Positions 28,326 to 37,688 of a stretch of DNA of 64,000 nt are shown here, one piece after another. The notes below the pieces were generated by a model, which was given only the letters and a program-made list of their open reading frames with translations, was not told where the DNA came from and made no database searches. A program made the position numbers and the translations under genes. Positions within the stretch are counted from its first letter, which is position 1. The number at the start of each line of letters is the position of its first letter. The stretch comes from Anabaena azotica FACHB-119. GTDB lineage: Bacteria; Cyanobacteriota; Cyanobacteriia; Cyanobacteriales; Nostocaceae. The stretch covers positions 1 to 64,000 of the forward strand of contig NZ_JACJSG010000039.1 in assembly GCF_014697625.1 (NCBI RefSeq), in the 5' to 3' direction.

Positions 28326-28970
28326 ATGACTGCTGTATCCCCTGTTGTTAAACCTATTAGTCAAATGCGTCTAGCGCCTGGTAGTAGAGTAACTATTGAG
28401 GGCGTAAGTTGGGATGAGTTTGAGTCTATTTTGCAAGAATTGGGAGAAAAGCGATCGCTACGGGTGGCTTACAGTAATTCTACGTTAGAAATCATGGTTC
28501 CCTTACCTGAACATGAAAAGCCGAAAGATATAATTTCTGATATTGTCAAAATCTTACTCAAAAAAACAGGCAGAAAATACGAACCTTTTGGTTCAACGAC
28601 ATTTAAGCAAGAAAATATCGCCGGGGTAGAACCGGATGCTTGCTTTTATATCCAAAACTATCAGAGAATGATTGGTCGGCGGAGAATACAAGCGGGTGAT
28701 CCTCCCCCAGATTTGGCGATTGAAATAGATGTAACATCTCAAACAACTCTTGATGCTTATGTGGCGATCGCCACTCCCGAACTCTGGGTTTATAATGACA
28801 AGCTGACTATCTATTTATTCCATGATGGATTTTACATTAAATCAGATAATAGTCCCACATTTCCCAATATTCCACTCCTAGAGATTATTCCCAATACTAT
28901 AGACCGAGCTTGGCAAGTTGGCACTGTGCAAGCGTTGGAGGAGTTGGAAACGCTATTAACTACTTACTAA
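28326..28970 (+). CDS. Uma2 family endonuclease-like protein (DUF820)
   Basis: 214 residues. PD-(D/E)xK-like core: GVEPDACFYIQNY (about residues 98-110) and DLAIEIDVTSQTTLDAY (about 130-146), preceded by RVAYSNSTLEIMVPLPEHE and followed by ATPELWVYNDKLTIYL. This is the Uma2 (DUF820) family, massively expanded in filamentous cyanobacteria and predicted to be restriction-type nucleases of uncertain function. Its stop codon region overlaps the 3' end of the convergent gene at 28967 by four bases. Confidence 0.88.
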   Translation: MTAVSPVVKPISQMRLAPGSRVTIEGVSWDEFESILQELGEKRSLRVAYSNSTLEIMVPLPEHEKPKDIISDIVKILLKKTGRKYEPFGSTTFKQENIAGVEPDACFYIQNYQRMIGRRRIQAGDPPPDLAIEIDVTSQTTLDAYVAIATPELWVYNDKLTIYLFHDGFYIKSDNSPTFPNIPLLEIIPNTIDRAWQVGTVQALEELETLLTTY

Positions 28971-29383
28971 TTTGACTTATTCTGAAACTGCAAATATTCT
29001 AGCATTAGCAACCGCAAGTAATCTAGCATTCTAATATAACTCTTCATCTGCTCATACTTGCCATTGTTATCAAAAAAAAATCTCGCAATCTGGGGTATGT
29101 TTAAAACTTGCATTGATTTTAGTTGCTCAATTACCTGATTTTTATTAGCTACTTGACCTGTTTCTTGAATTTGATGGGCATAGCCTCTAAAATTTACTGT
29201 TAATAGTTCCAGTTCTTCTATTAGGGAAAATTCTTCATCATTAGGAGGAAATTTACTTATTATTTCTTCTCGTTCATAGTAAGTATTTTGCTCAGTAATA
29301 CTTAACTGTGATAGTAATTGAGTAATATTTTTTTGAGTCAGTTCTGATTCATTTAAAATTGCTTTAGTCATCGTTAACTCCAT
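28967..29383 (-). CDS. Hypothetical protein, possible immunity partner of the upstream gene
   Basis: 138 residues, helical and acidic, with segments LTQKNITQLLSQLSITEQNT, NDEEFSLIEELELLTVNFRG and EQMKSYIRMLDYLRLLMLEY. No recognised domain. The start (ATG at 29383, or the ATG four codons later) overlaps the last codons of the gene at 29364-29708, so the two are translationally coupled. A small helical acidic protein encoded directly after a small basic-cored one fits an immunity or antitoxin role; this is inference from layout only. Confidence 0.55.
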   Translation of the reverse strand: MELTMTKAILNESELTQKNITQLLSQLSITEQNTYYEREEIISKFPPNDEEFSLIEELELLTVNFRGYAHQIQETGQVANKNQVIEQLKSMQVLNIPQIARFFFDNNGKYEQMKSYIRMLDYLRLLMLEYLQFQNKSN

Positions 29384-29708
29384 AAGTAACTATCTTTTCA
29401 TTACCATATTGGTCAGGTCTGACAATTAAATATTCATTGCCTTTACGGTATACTGCCGAAACATCTCCACGATATCCTATTTTTGGGACTCTAGTAGCTC
29501 CTTTTTTATTAAAATTATGAGCTTTACGTAGATATTTTAATGGGTCAATATTTTTTCTAGCAGCGTGGTCTAGAATACTTTGAGAAACACTGATATAAGT
29601 GCCAGCATCCCACTCATTGATATATTTTTGAATTTCTGCCGCTTCTGCCAAGCTATAACCTTCTAAAAGTTGTATCAGAAAGGGATCAGAAGTTGGTTTT
29701 TCCTGCAT
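29364..29708 (-). CDS. Hypothetical protein, polymorphic-toxin-like C-terminal domain
   Basis: 114 residues. N-terminal half helical (LLEGYSLAEAAEIQKYINEW, then SILDHAARKNIDPLKYLRKA). The C-terminal half has a HNFNKKGATRVPKIGYRGDV segment followed by AVYRKGNEYLIVRPD and KIVTYGVND. The pattern 'HAARxxxxPLxYLRKAxxFNKKG...KGNEYLIVR...IVTYG' recalls small C-terminal toxin domains of secreted polymorphic toxins, here without the large N-terminal delivery region. It overlaps the downstream gene by 20 bases. I cannot name a family, so a toxin role is a hypothesis. Confidence 0.55.
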   Translation of the reverse strand: MQEKPTSDPFLIQLLEGYSLAEAAEIQKYINEWDAGTYISVSQSILDHAARKNIDPLKYLRKAHNFNKKGATRVPKIGYRGDVSAVYRKGNEYLIVRPDQYGNEKIVTYGVNDD

Positions 29709-29723
29709 ATTTGTCTAAACTGT

Positions 29724-29757
29724 CAAAAAAATACCCCTCAAAACAAGCGTGAGGGGA
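29724..29757 (-). terminator. Rho-independent terminator after mnmA
   Basis: On the minus strand CCCCTCA pairs with TGAGGGG (7 bp, 9-base loop), followed by TATTTTTTT. It lies 32 bp past the mnmA stop, directly before the start of the next minus-strand pair, and so insulates that pair from mnmA. Confidence 0.9.
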
Positions 29758-29788
29758 AAAGGTGGACTAAGCCAAAATTACGTTGATT

Positions 29789-30844
29789 TTAACTAAACTG
29801 GTCAATAATTCCGCCGCCTAGAACCTTATCGCCGTCATACCAGACCGCCGCTTGTCCGGGGGTGATGCTGAACTGGGGTTCATCAAATACTAAGCGGACG
29901 CGGGAGTTTTCCAGAGGAATGACTGTCACGGGTTCGGGTGCAGAACGATAGCGAATTTGCACGGCGGCGCGAATGGGGGTTGATGGTTGGGCGATGGAAA
30001 CCCAATTGATGCGGCTAACTGTACATTCTGCTTGAGTTGCTTTGGTGCGATCGCCTACAACTACCTTATTATTAACTGCATCCAAGGCAATCACATACAG
30101 TGGTTCAGCCGCCGCAATTCCCAAGCCTTTGCGTTGACCAATGGTGTAATGATGGACACCATCATGCTGTCCCAAAACTTTCCCTGTAGTATCGACGATA
30201 TCGCCTTTTTTGGGGGTGATATACTTATCCAGAAAAGCCCGCATGGAACCGTTACTTTCAACTAAGCAGAGGTCTTGACTTTCTGGCTTATCGGCGGTTT
30301 TCAGCCCATGTTCGGCGGCTATGCGACGGGTATCAGCCTTTTCCATTTCCCCTAGAGGAAATAGGGAGGCTGCAAGTAAATCTTGAGTCAAATCGTACAG
30401 GAAATAGGATTGGTCTTTGTTGCGGTCAACAGCCCTTAATAATTGGTAACGTCCCGTTGCTTTGTCGTAGCTGATGCGGGCATAATGACCTGTGGCGATG
30501 CGATCGCACCCCAACTTTTCACGGGCATATTCTACCATAGGGCCGAACTTCACCGTTTTATTGCACTGAGAGCAAGGTAACGGCGTAATCCCCGCACCAT
30601 AACCAGTGACTAGATAATCGACAATATTAGTTTGAAACACATCCCGCATATCCACAACTTCATGGGGAATGCCCAACTGTTCACAAATATAAGCCGCGTC
30701 GATCATCCCTTCAGAACAACATTGACCTTTGCCTTTCATTAGCCAAAGAGTCAAACCAATTACTTCATAGCCCTGATGATGGAGAATAGCGGCGGCTGTG
30801 GAACTGTCAACGCCACCAGAGAGACCGACGACAACTTTTTTCAT
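29789..30844 (-). CDS. mnmA: tRNA-specific 2-thiouridylase MnmA
   Basis: 351 residues from the ATG at 30844. Transfers sulfur to U34 of tRNA-Lys, -Glu and -Gln. PP-loop SGGVDSS (residues 9-15). The first active-site Cys is in [16 protein letters not shown] and the second in [17 protein letters not shown]. The conserved ATGHYARI and [12 protein letters not shown] blocks are present, and the C-terminal beta-barrel ends [20 protein letters not shown]. The frame extends upstream to 30949 but family members begin at [15 protein letters not shown]. It carries its own terminator. Confidence 0.95.
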   Translation of the reverse strand: MKKVVVGLSGGVDSSTAAAILHHQGYEVIGLTLWLMKGKGQCCSEGMIDAAYICEQLGIPHEVVDMRDVFQTNIVDYLVTGYGAGITPLPCSQCNKTVKFGPMVEYAREKLGCDRIATGHYARISYDKATGRYQLLRAVDRNKDQSYFLYDLTQDLLAASLFPLGEMEKADTRRIAAEHGLKTADKPESQDLCLVESNGSMRAFLDKYITPKKGDIVDTTGKVLGQHDGVHHYTIGQRKGLGIAAAEPLYVIALDAVNNKVVVGDRTKATQAECTVSRINWVSIAQPSTPIRAAVQIRYRSAPEPVTVIPLENSRVRLVFDEPQFSITPGQAAVWYDGDKVLGGGIIDQFS

Positions 30845-31221
30845 AGTTCTGGATTTTGCACAAGATACCGCGAAGCGGAATTTCCAAATAATAATTTTAC
30901 TTTTTTCATTTAGCAGATAACCAAACTGTAGATTCTGGCTATTTCCCAACAGGATTTACACCAACTTCATCCAGCTTTACTTTCTACCCACCTATTTAGT
31001 AAATTTTAACTGCTCAATTGTAGCACATATTCCTCAAAGCCTTATTAGTTAAGCATTTGGCTGGGAGTTTATCAAATTGGCAACCTAGCAAAAGAGTTAA
31101 AAGAGAATTATTATCGGCGTTGCTGATTGATAGGATAAATTTTGTTTCGTGCCTTGGTGCGATAATCTAGCTAAAGATAAACATTTCTTCCATTCAATCA
31201 TCTATAAATTCTGTTCCTAGT
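30845..31221. other. Divergent intergenic region, nothing recognised
   Basis: 377 bp between mnmA and the SPOR-like gene. AT-rich; no repeat family or structured element recognised. Should contain both promoters. Confidence 0.5.
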
Positions 31222-31947
31222 ATGCCCAATAGGATAACTGGTAAATATATTGCACTACCTCTAACGCCGTTGTTAATTGGCAGTTGGTTAACATTAGTTG
31301 CTAGTATTATTCCCGCGTATGCACAAATCAAGAACAATGAGGGGGTTTTACTCACTCAAGCAGTATTTGAAACTTTACCACCACCTCCTAACTCCCAGTC
31401 ACAGGGAATAGAATTTAACCAAGAGCAGCAGAACTATCAACCCTATCAACCTGGACAGAGTTTTCAACGTTATTTTGTCTATGTTGAAAATAGTAGTTAC
31501 CAGACGCTGCAAACAGTAAAACGTATTGAGCCTAGTGCTTATATCCGGCGATATAACGGTCGTTCTGTCATCCAAGCAGGAGTATTCTCTAGACAGGCAA
31601 ATGCCCAACAGCGAGTGAGAGAATTAGAATACTCTGGGATTTATGGAGCCAGAATTGGTGGTTCTGGTGATGGGGACGGAATACCAAATTCTCCAGGTGA
31701 GGGCTATTATGGCAGTGACAGGTCTAGATATTATGTAACCATTCCCGCAAAAGCAGAAGAGGTTCCTGTAATTGCTAACAGAATTAGGTCAGCTGTCGGT
31801 AGATATGGGTTTGTGGCGGAAAGAAGCAGACCACTAGGCCCACACGTAGCAGTCGGGCCTTTTGCTCAACGGACGCAAGCAGAACAATGGAATAATTATC
31901 TGCGAAATATGGGATTTGGTAATGCTAGGGTCTATTACGGAAGGTAG
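31222..31947 (+). CDS. Secreted SPOR-like domain protein
   Basis: 241 residues. A signal peptide (PLTPLLIGSWLTLVASIIPA, cleavage likely after AYA) is followed by a Gln/Pro-rich linker (residues 60-85). Two short alpha/beta repeats resemble SPOR/septal-binding folds: GRSVIQAGVFSRQANAQQRV, then GFVAERSRPLGPHVAVGPFA with QRTQAEQWNNYLRNMGFGNA. SPOR domains bind denuded septal peptidoglycan, so a periplasmic, division-associated role is plausible. The second repeat is the better match. It stands alone. Confidence 0.7.
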   Translation: MPNRITGKYIALPLTPLLIGSWLTLVASIIPAYAQIKNNEGVLLTQAVFETLPPPPNSQSQGIEFNQEQQNYQPYQPGQSFQRYFVYVENSSYQTLQTVKRIEPSAYIRRYNGRSVIQAGVFSRQANAQQRVRELEYSGIYGARIGGSGDGDGIPNSPGEGYYGSDRSRYYVTIPAKAEEVPVIANRIRSAVGRYGFVAERSRPLGPHVAVGPFAQRTQAEQWNNYLRNMGFGNARVYYGR

Positions 31948-32062
31948 GGAGTAGGGGCTAGAGTCTAGTGAAGGTAAATTATGTCTGAAATCCTATATTT
32001 TCAGAACAACCTACGTGGTTATATCAAACATATAGAATTTACAGTTGATTTTTGATACTTAC

Positions 32063-32116
32063 GTAGGGTGGGCAGTGCAGCGCCGTATCATATTGATGGG
32101 CAGTGTAGCGCCCTAC
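32063..32116. repeat. Short inverted-repeat element (gtagggtgggcagtgcagcg)
   Basis: 54 bp of two related GGGCAGTG(C/T)AGCGCC arms in the same orientation, bounded by gtaggg and ccctac. It belongs to the family of the 333-522 element and lies in the leader of the SPFH gene. Confidence 0.6.
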
Positions 32117-32145
32117 AAATACTAGCCTCTAATCTCTAGCTAGCC

Positions 32146-32961
32146 ATGAATAAAAGTAAAACTTTAAATAATGCTGGGAAACTTACTGCACTTTTATGTT
32201 TGATAACTATATTTCTGACACCTTTTGTCATTGTCAATGCAGGGGAACGGGGTGTATTGATGGAGTTTGGCAAAGTTCAAAAGCCAATTCTTGATGAAGG
32301 ATTGCACATAATTATTCCTGTAGTTAATACTGTGGAAAAATTAAGTGTGCGGGTACAAAAGCAAGAAATATCTGCGGAAGCATCTTCTAAGGACTTACAA
32401 GATGTATTTGCTGATGTAGCTCTTAATTGGCATATTATCCCCGAAGAGGTGAATCTGATTTTTCAGCAAATTGGCAATTTACCAAATGTAGTTGAGCGAA
32501 TTATTAACCCAGCAGTGGAAGAAGTGCTTAAGGCTGTGATGGCTCAATATACGGCGGAAGAAATTATTACTAAGAGAGGCGAAGTTAAAGCAAATGTAGA
32601 TGTGGCATTATCTACAAGGCTTGGTAGTTATCATATTGCTGTAGATGATATTTCTTTAGTTCATGTGCATTTTTCCGAAAGATTTGGCGAAGCGGTGGAA
32701 GCAAAACAGATTGCGGAACAAGAGGCGAAACGGGCGGAATTTATTGCTTTGAAGGCAGCAAAAGAGGCTGAAGCTAAAGTTAATATCGCTAAAGGTGAGG
32801 CGCAAGCTTATGAGTTGTTACGTGATGGATTAACATCTGAATTGCTGCAAAAACAAGCTATAGAAAAATGGAATGGGAATCTACCTTTAATTATTGGGAA
32901 AGAAAGCCCGAAAATTTGGGATTTTAGTGAATTTGTGAAAGGATATAAATCAAGTAGATAG
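32146..32961 (+). CDS. SPFH/prohibitin family membrane protein
   Basis: 271 residues. One N-terminal membrane helix (about residues 13-32, LTALLCLITIFLTPFVIVNA) followed directly by the SPFH domain: GERGVLMEFGKVQKPILDEG, VRVQKQEISAEASSKDLQDV and VVERIINPAVEEVLKAVMAQ. A long charged coiled coil follows (EAVEAKQIAEQEAKRAEFIA) and a short tail. This is the prohibitin/HflC layout; such proteins form rings or microdomains in membranes and modulate FtsH proteases. No ftsH or hflK partner is adjacent. Confidence 0.88.
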   Translation: MNKSKTLNNAGKLTALLCLITIFLTPFVIVNAGERGVLMEFGKVQKPILDEGLHIIIPVVNTVEKLSVRVQKQEISAEASSKDLQDVFADVALNWHIIPEEVNLIFQQIGNLPNVVERIINPAVEEVLKAVMAQYTAEEIITKRGEVKANVDVALSTRLGSYHIAVDDISLVHVHFSERFGEAVEAKQIAEQEAKRAEFIALKAAKEAEAKVNIAKGEAQAYELLRDGLTSELLQKQAIEKWNGNLPLIIGKESPKIWDFSEFVKGYKSSR

Positions 32962-33150
32962 GTGATATTTTGAGAAGGCTATAGAGTTTTTTCTATTATT
33001 AGAGATACTTTATAAAGTAAACCTGAAATTGTAGTATTGTAGCAAGACTAAACTTTTGCATCAACCAACAATCTAACATCCTATTCATCTGCGTTTATCT
33101 GCGTTCAATTTTTTGCAAATTTATTGCCGCATTTTAGTCCGGTCACGCTA

Positions 33151-33240
33151 GTAGGGTGCGTCAAACCCAATAATTTTGTACATATTAAAGGATTTTCCAC
33201 ATCTGACGCACCCTACCCCAAGTGCCAGTTGCATAAGTCG
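33151..33240. mobile_element. Non-coding element, partial (ccagttgcataagtc end)
   Basis: Shares gtagggtgcgtcaaacccaa, ggattttccacatctgacgc and the ccagttgc(a/g)taagtc terminus with the elements at 6494-6611 and 54527-54640. The left end is decayed. Confidence 0.55.
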
Positions 33241-33292
33241 CAAGGATAATACTTTTACGTCTAATTTGAATTAAAATCTTGTAATTGGATAG

Positions 33293-33487
33293 ACAGTTGA
33301 TTCCAGTCGCTTTATTGCGTTGACTTCTAAAGGTGAATTTACATGGACTAGAAGACTACTTGCTGCTGATGAACCACTCAGTGATTATTTCTTTGCACGC
33401 AGTTCTATATTTGGGGGAGAAGGATTCATCCAAACTTCTACATTGTTTACTAAAAAAGAAAAAGTAGCGAATTGCGTCAAAAACTAG
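33293..33487 (+). pseudogene. Gene fragment of unknown origin
   Basis: 64 codons open between a TAG at 33290 and a TAG at 33485, with protein-like composition (SRFIALTSKGEFTWTRRLLA, DEPLSDYFFARSSIFGGEGF) but no start codon. The neighbourhood (32962-33923) is otherwise all small repeats. It looks like the surviving middle of a lost gene. I cannot name the family. Confidence 0.35.
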
Positions 33488-33602
33488 AGGCAAATTCAAA
33501 AGATGCGATCGCACAATTGAGTTCGTAGTAAGGACTTTAGTCCTTTTCCCCGGACTAAAGTCCTCACTACAAACCTTGATTTATTTAATCAGTTCTACTT
33601 AG

Positions 33603-33857
33603 TAGTGGACTGGCAAGGCTAAAATGTGGCAATAGATTTGATCATATTAACCGCCGATAAACGCCGATAAACGCCGATGCAGATTTTCGCTAATGCACTA
33701 TTTTAGTCTAGACACGCTAGTAGTATTGGAATGGCAAGGCTAAAATATTGCATAAATATAACTCTTGTGGTGTGGGCATCCTGCCCGCACCGGACGGGCA
33801 AGATGCCCATCCCACAAGAAAAAAATAATGCCACATTTTAGCCTTGCCACGCTAGTA
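33603..33857. mobile_element. Two abutting elements with TAGTGGACTGGCAAGGCTAAAA-type ends
   Basis: First copy 33603-33722, with interior ccgccgataaacgccgataa. Second copy about 33724-33857, with an interior inverted repeat gtggtgtgggcatcctgccc, then gggcaagatgcccatcccac. Right ends attttagtctagacacgcta and attttagccttgccacgcta match each other and the element at 3815-3971. A related hairpin (aaggactttagtcctt) lies at 33525-33541. Confidence 0.65.
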
Positions 33858-33923
33858 TGCTTTTGATGGGCAATGCCCACCTGTTTGCTGCTATTAACAA
33901 AACTAGTAAACATTGCTCAATAT

Positions 33924-34778
33924 CTATAAACCCATTGAATATAAAATCACCCGGTCATACAATTTATCAGGCAAAAGAGACTTGAGTATGACTGCCATTT
34001 TTGCGTCTTGACCGATGAGATAGCGTGTCTTTGGTTTTTTTGCCGTGAGTGCATGAACAACAGCCTGAGCTACAATATCCGGTGAAATGCCCTTAGATGC
34101 TATAATTCCCGTTTGTTTACGTACAGCAGTCATAGCAGAACCGTAGAGCTTTTCAGCAGATGGCGACAAATTTTGCTTTGCTGTATCGGCTTGAGCGAAA
34201 GACTTTTCCCAAATAGGGGTAGAAATTGACCCAGGTTCAATAATTGAAACTGAAATTCCCCAAGGTCGTAATTCCATACGCATCACATCGGTGAGCGCTT
34301 CAAGTGCAAATTTTGAAGCATTGTAAGCACCAAGAAACGGAGCAGCACTTCTACCACTAATAGAACCCATATTAACAATTCGTCCTCGACCTTGGCGCAA
34401 CAAACCAAGAAATGCTTGTGTCACAGCTAGTTGTCCAACCACATTAACTTGTAGTTGTTGTTGAAATTCAGCAATAGGTAATAATTCTAGCGGGCCGGGA
34501 ACCGCAATTCCAGCATTATTTACTAAACCCAAAATTTCATCACCAACTGTATTTTTTACTGTCTCAACTGCAAATGCAATGGAATCAGTATCAGTAACAT
34601 CTAAAAAAATAGGGATGAGTCTTTGAGAAGCTTTCTCTTGAAGTTTTTGAGCATCAATATCTTTACGCACTCCAGCAAAGACACAAAATCCTAATTTGTC
34701 TAAAAGCAAAGCGCAGGCTTCACCAATTCCTGATGATGCGCCTGTAATCATGACTACACCTTTATTGTTTGCCAGCAT
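33924..34778 (-). CDS. Short-chain dehydrogenase/reductase (SDR)
   Basis: 284 residues, classical SDR. Cofactor motif TGASSGIG (residues 12-19), NNAG (about 90), catalytic Ser in NMGSISGRSAAP, Tyr and Lys in YNASKFALEAL. It has a C-terminal extension of about 40 residues (KPKTRYLIGQDAKMAVILKS, then LLPDKLYDRVIL), as in SDRs acting on retinol- or steroid-like hydrophobic substrates; the substrate here is unknown. No signal peptide. The gene is isolated, with repeat-filled gaps on both sides. Confidence 0.88.
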   Translation of the reverse strand: MLANNKGVVMITGASSGIGEACALLLDKLGFCVFAGVRKDIDAQKLQEKASQRLIPIFLDVTDTDSIAFAVETVKNTVGDEILGLVNNAGIAVPGPLELLPIAEFQQQLQVNVVGQLAVTQAFLGLLRQGRGRIVNMGSISGRSAAPFLGAYNASKFALEALTDVMRMELRPWGISVSIIEPGSISTPIWEKSFAQADTAKQNLSPSAEKLYGSAMTAVRKQTGIIASKGISPDIVAQAVVHALTAKKPKTRYLIGQDAKMAVILKSLLPDKLYDRVILYSMGL

Positions 34779-34954
34779 TTATTTTATCCAATCTTTGAGC
34801 TTTAACTATAAAATTATTTGCTGGGAGCAAATGATATATTTGCTACTTATCAAACATAATTCAGGAGTCAGCAGTTAGGAGTCAAAATTCATTGTGAATC
34901 CTGTACAACTGGTGGATTAATCAGTGGTTTCATCAGCATTTAGAGGCTATTTAC

Positions 34955-35401
34955 TTTCAAGAAACACAGGTGACAGGTGACAGGTTACAGGTTACAGGTT
35001 ACAGAAACAAGAAAATAGGGAATAGTTGTGTTTCTTTTATATTTTGCGGGAGCTTTAACTGCGCCCGTGGGAGGCTGATAACTGATAACTGATAACTGAT
35101 AACTGACAACTTTCAAGAAACACAGGTGACAGGTGACAGGTTACAGAAACAAGAAAATAGGGAATAGTTGTGTTTCTTTTATATTTTGCGGGAGCGTTAA
35201 CTGCGCCATTGGGAGGCTGATAACTGATAACTGATAACTGATAACTGATAACTTTCAAGAAACACAGGTGACAGGTGACAGGTTACAGAAACAAGAAAAT
35301 AGGGAATAGTTGTGTTTCTTTTATATTTTGCGGGAGCGTTAACTGCGCCATTGGGAGGCTGATAACTGATAACTGATAACTGATAACTGATAACTGACAA
35401 C
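34955..35401. repeat. Three tandem copies of a 142-bp repeat unit
   Basis: Units at 34955-35110, 35111-35252 and 35253-35401. Each runs tttcaagaaacacaggtgac, then acagaaacaagaaaataggg, then tgcgggagcgttaactgcgc, and ends in a gataact STRR tract. Units 2 and 3 are almost identical; unit 1 carries extra ggttaca copies and two substitutions. Minus-strand frames across it repeat the same peptide and are artefacts of the tandem array. Confidence 0.93.
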
Positions 35402-36146
35402 TCCTAAGAAACACATTTGAAAATCCTTTAATTGGGTTTTGAGTTAAACCAAGAGACTCTAGTTGCAAATTATTTAATTGCCGCAACGAATCAATTTAAA
35501 CCCTGTTATGCTTCTGGATAATTTAGCTTGTTTACTACTTACTTGTTGGTTTCGCCCAAGGGAGAATAGGTAGCGATAATGCTTTCAGCCAATACATAGG
35601 TGCTGTATTACCCCAGACTTGATTGTATTTCACTGAATTTTTACTGTATTTCCTGTATTGTTTGTCTGTTTCTCACTGCTTAATCAAGCATAGCGTTTAA
35701 CTTTACTTCTGGGTTTTTGTTGTCTCAATTTTTCCAATATTCTTGATTTGCTTACTGCTTTCTCTGTGTACCAGTTTTAGGTGCGGAATGTGGGATAAGG
35801 AGATTCAAATATATCAATGAGTGTTTCAAATTACAGCCAATCACTTTTCCCACAACCTCGAAGTCCTATAGTTTGATATTTGCCACTTGTTCTATTGTCA
35901 GAAAAAACTCAAGATTTAGAAAGTCGATTTGATGAATAAAGTTCCTAATAACTAGATTTTGGAGAAATTATAAATAAATAATTAAAATATTTTGGATATT
36001 TTTGGTAATAGAAAAGCCATTTTCAGACATTAATTCGTAGTAGTTATTTACTAGGAGGGTAAACTAATTTGGCGCGAGTCTTGATTTAAATGCTTTAAAA
36101 ATTAAACCTGCAAAAAATACTTACATTAGTTGAGGAGCAAAGACCT
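35402..36146. other. Upstream region of the subtilisin-like gene, no gene seen
   Basis: 745 bp, AT-rich. No element family recognised. A GAGGAG lies at about 36133 before the ATG at 36147. The long leader suggests distal regulation, but I cannot define sites. Confidence 0.5.
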
Positions 36147-37589
36147 ATGCCCACAAATCAGACTAATCAAAATTCCCTGGAAAATGACGGGCGCAACTCT
36201 TCTTATCTCTCCTCTTCTGATACTTTTAATACAGAAAATAATTATACATCTAATTTAGGAAATCATAGTAGCTATACATCCAATGAGGCTACAGCTACTA
36301 GTACTTATAATTCTAGTGACGGTTATGGCTTAATTGATGCCAACAAATCCGTATCAGAAGCAGCTGGGACAAGTCCATCAAGTGATGTTGCTGACCAGGG
36401 TGGTAATAATTGGGGATTAGATATGATTAACGCCCCAGAAGCTTGGAATCAAGGATACACAGGTCAGGGCGTAATTGTGGCTGTGATAGATACTGGTGTA
36501 GATTATAATCACCAGGATTTAAAAAACAATATGTGGACGAATACTAAGGAAATTGCTGGTAATGGTATAGATGATGATGGTAATGGCTATGTAGATGATG
36601 TTAATGGTTGGAATTTTAACGATAACAATAACAACACTCTGGATGATAATGGACATGGAACCCATGTTTCTGGAATTATTGCTGGGGAAAATGATGGAGA
36701 TGGTGTAACTGGTGTGGCGTACAATTCCCAGATTATGTCTGTGAAAGTGTTGGATGCTTCTGGCTCAGGTTCTTATGATGCGATCGCCAGTGGCATCCGC
36801 TATGCTGTAGATAATGGAGCTAAAGTAGTTAACCTGAGCTTAGGCGGTGATTACTCCAACCAGACTCTTCAATCTGCCATTGAATATGCCGATAGTAAAG
36901 GCGTAGTTGTTGTTATGGCATCTGGTAATGATGGTAGATCAAAACCAGGTTATCCGGCACGCTATGCTGATAAAACAGGAATCGCCGTTGGTGCTGTAGA
37001 TGAAAATGGTAAATTAACGGATTTCTCTAACCGTTCTGGTAATAATCAAATGGCTTATGTTACAGCGCCTGGAGATAATATTTATTCTTCCACACCAGAT
37101 AATCAGTATGAATATAAAAGTGGTACATCTATGGCTACTCCCTACGTTTCCGGTGTAGTAGCTCTTATGCTCAGTGCTAATCCTAATTTAACTGTAGCTG
37201 AGATCCGCGACATTATTACCAGCAACGCAAACAACAGTAATAGCAGCACGACACCAGATACAACATACCCTGACTTTGGTTTTGGCTTCTTTACAATTGG
37301 TGACTCATCTACTTTATCTGTAAATAACAGCTCAACTAAAACCTCTAGCTATAGCCTCAAATCCTTCTCAGAAAATAATAATTTCAATAACAATTCCCGT
37401 ATCTTATCTAAAACATCTAATAGTTCAACAACCACCAGCCCCAACATAGAATTTGTACACCGCAATTATCTAGACTCGCAACCCAACAGCCTCGCTAATA
37501 CCCCAACTGATAGCAACGATGATTTTGGAGAATTAATAAATCAAATCATTAAACAATTAGAAGAGTATCAAAAATTGCTGGGAAGATAG
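36147..37589 (+). CDS. Subtilisin-like serine protease (peptidase S8)
   Basis: 480 residues. Catalytic triad Asp115 (VAVIDTGVDYNHQDL), His170 (DNGHGTHVSGIIAG) and Ser328 (SGTSMATPYVSGVVAL), with the oxyanion Asn in VVMASGND (about 261). The insert after Asp115 (NGIDDDGNGYVDDVNGWNFN) is an Asp/Asn-rich calcium-binding loop, as in the S8 family that includes the Anabaena calcium-dependent protease. There is no cleavable signal peptide: the first 85 residues are a Ser/Asn/Thr-rich segment. The C-terminal 100 residues are also Ser/Asn-rich. It could be exported by a type I system or act inside the cell. It is convergent with the kinase cluster. Confidence 0.92.
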   Translation: MPTNQTNQNSLENDGRNSSYLSSSDTFNTENNYTSNLGNHSSYTSNEATATSTYNSSDGYGLIDANKSVSEAAGTSPSSDVADQGGNNWGLDMINAPEAWNQGYTGQGVIVAVIDTGVDYNHQDLKNNMWTNTKEIAGNGIDDDGNGYVDDVNGWNFNDNNNNTLDDNGHGTHVSGIIAGENDGDGVTGVAYNSQIMSVKVLDASGSGSYDAIASGIRYAVDNGAKVVNLSLGGDYSNQTLQSAIEYADSKGVVVVMASGNDGRSKPGYPARYADKTGIAVGAVDENGKLTDFSNRSGNNQMAYVTAPGDNIYSSTPDNQYEYKSGTSMATPYVSGVVALMLSANPNLTVAEIRDIITSNANNSNSSTTPDTTYPDFGFGFFTIGDSSTLSVNNSSTKTSSYSLKSFSENNNFNNNSRILSKTSNSSTTTSPNIEFVHRNYLDSQPNSLANTPTDSNDDFGELINQIIKQLEEYQKLLGR

Positions 37590-37660
37590 ACAGTTATCAG
37601 TTGACAGTTATCAGTTATCAGTTATTAGTTATCAGTTATTAGTTATCAGTTGTTCGTTTT
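37589..37660. repeat. STRR heptamer array (cagttat / cagttga)
   Basis: Begins at the stop codon of the protease gene and runs to the ccccttt tract before the first kinase's stop; about eight heptamers. Confidence 0.9.
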
Positions 37661-37688
37661 CCCCTTTCCCCCTTCCCCCTTCCCCATC

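Noticed and set aside
35055-35486. Three minus-strand 67-residue frames with the same peptide
   Set aside because: They are translations of the 142-bp tandem repeat and its STRR tract and have no independent coding signal.
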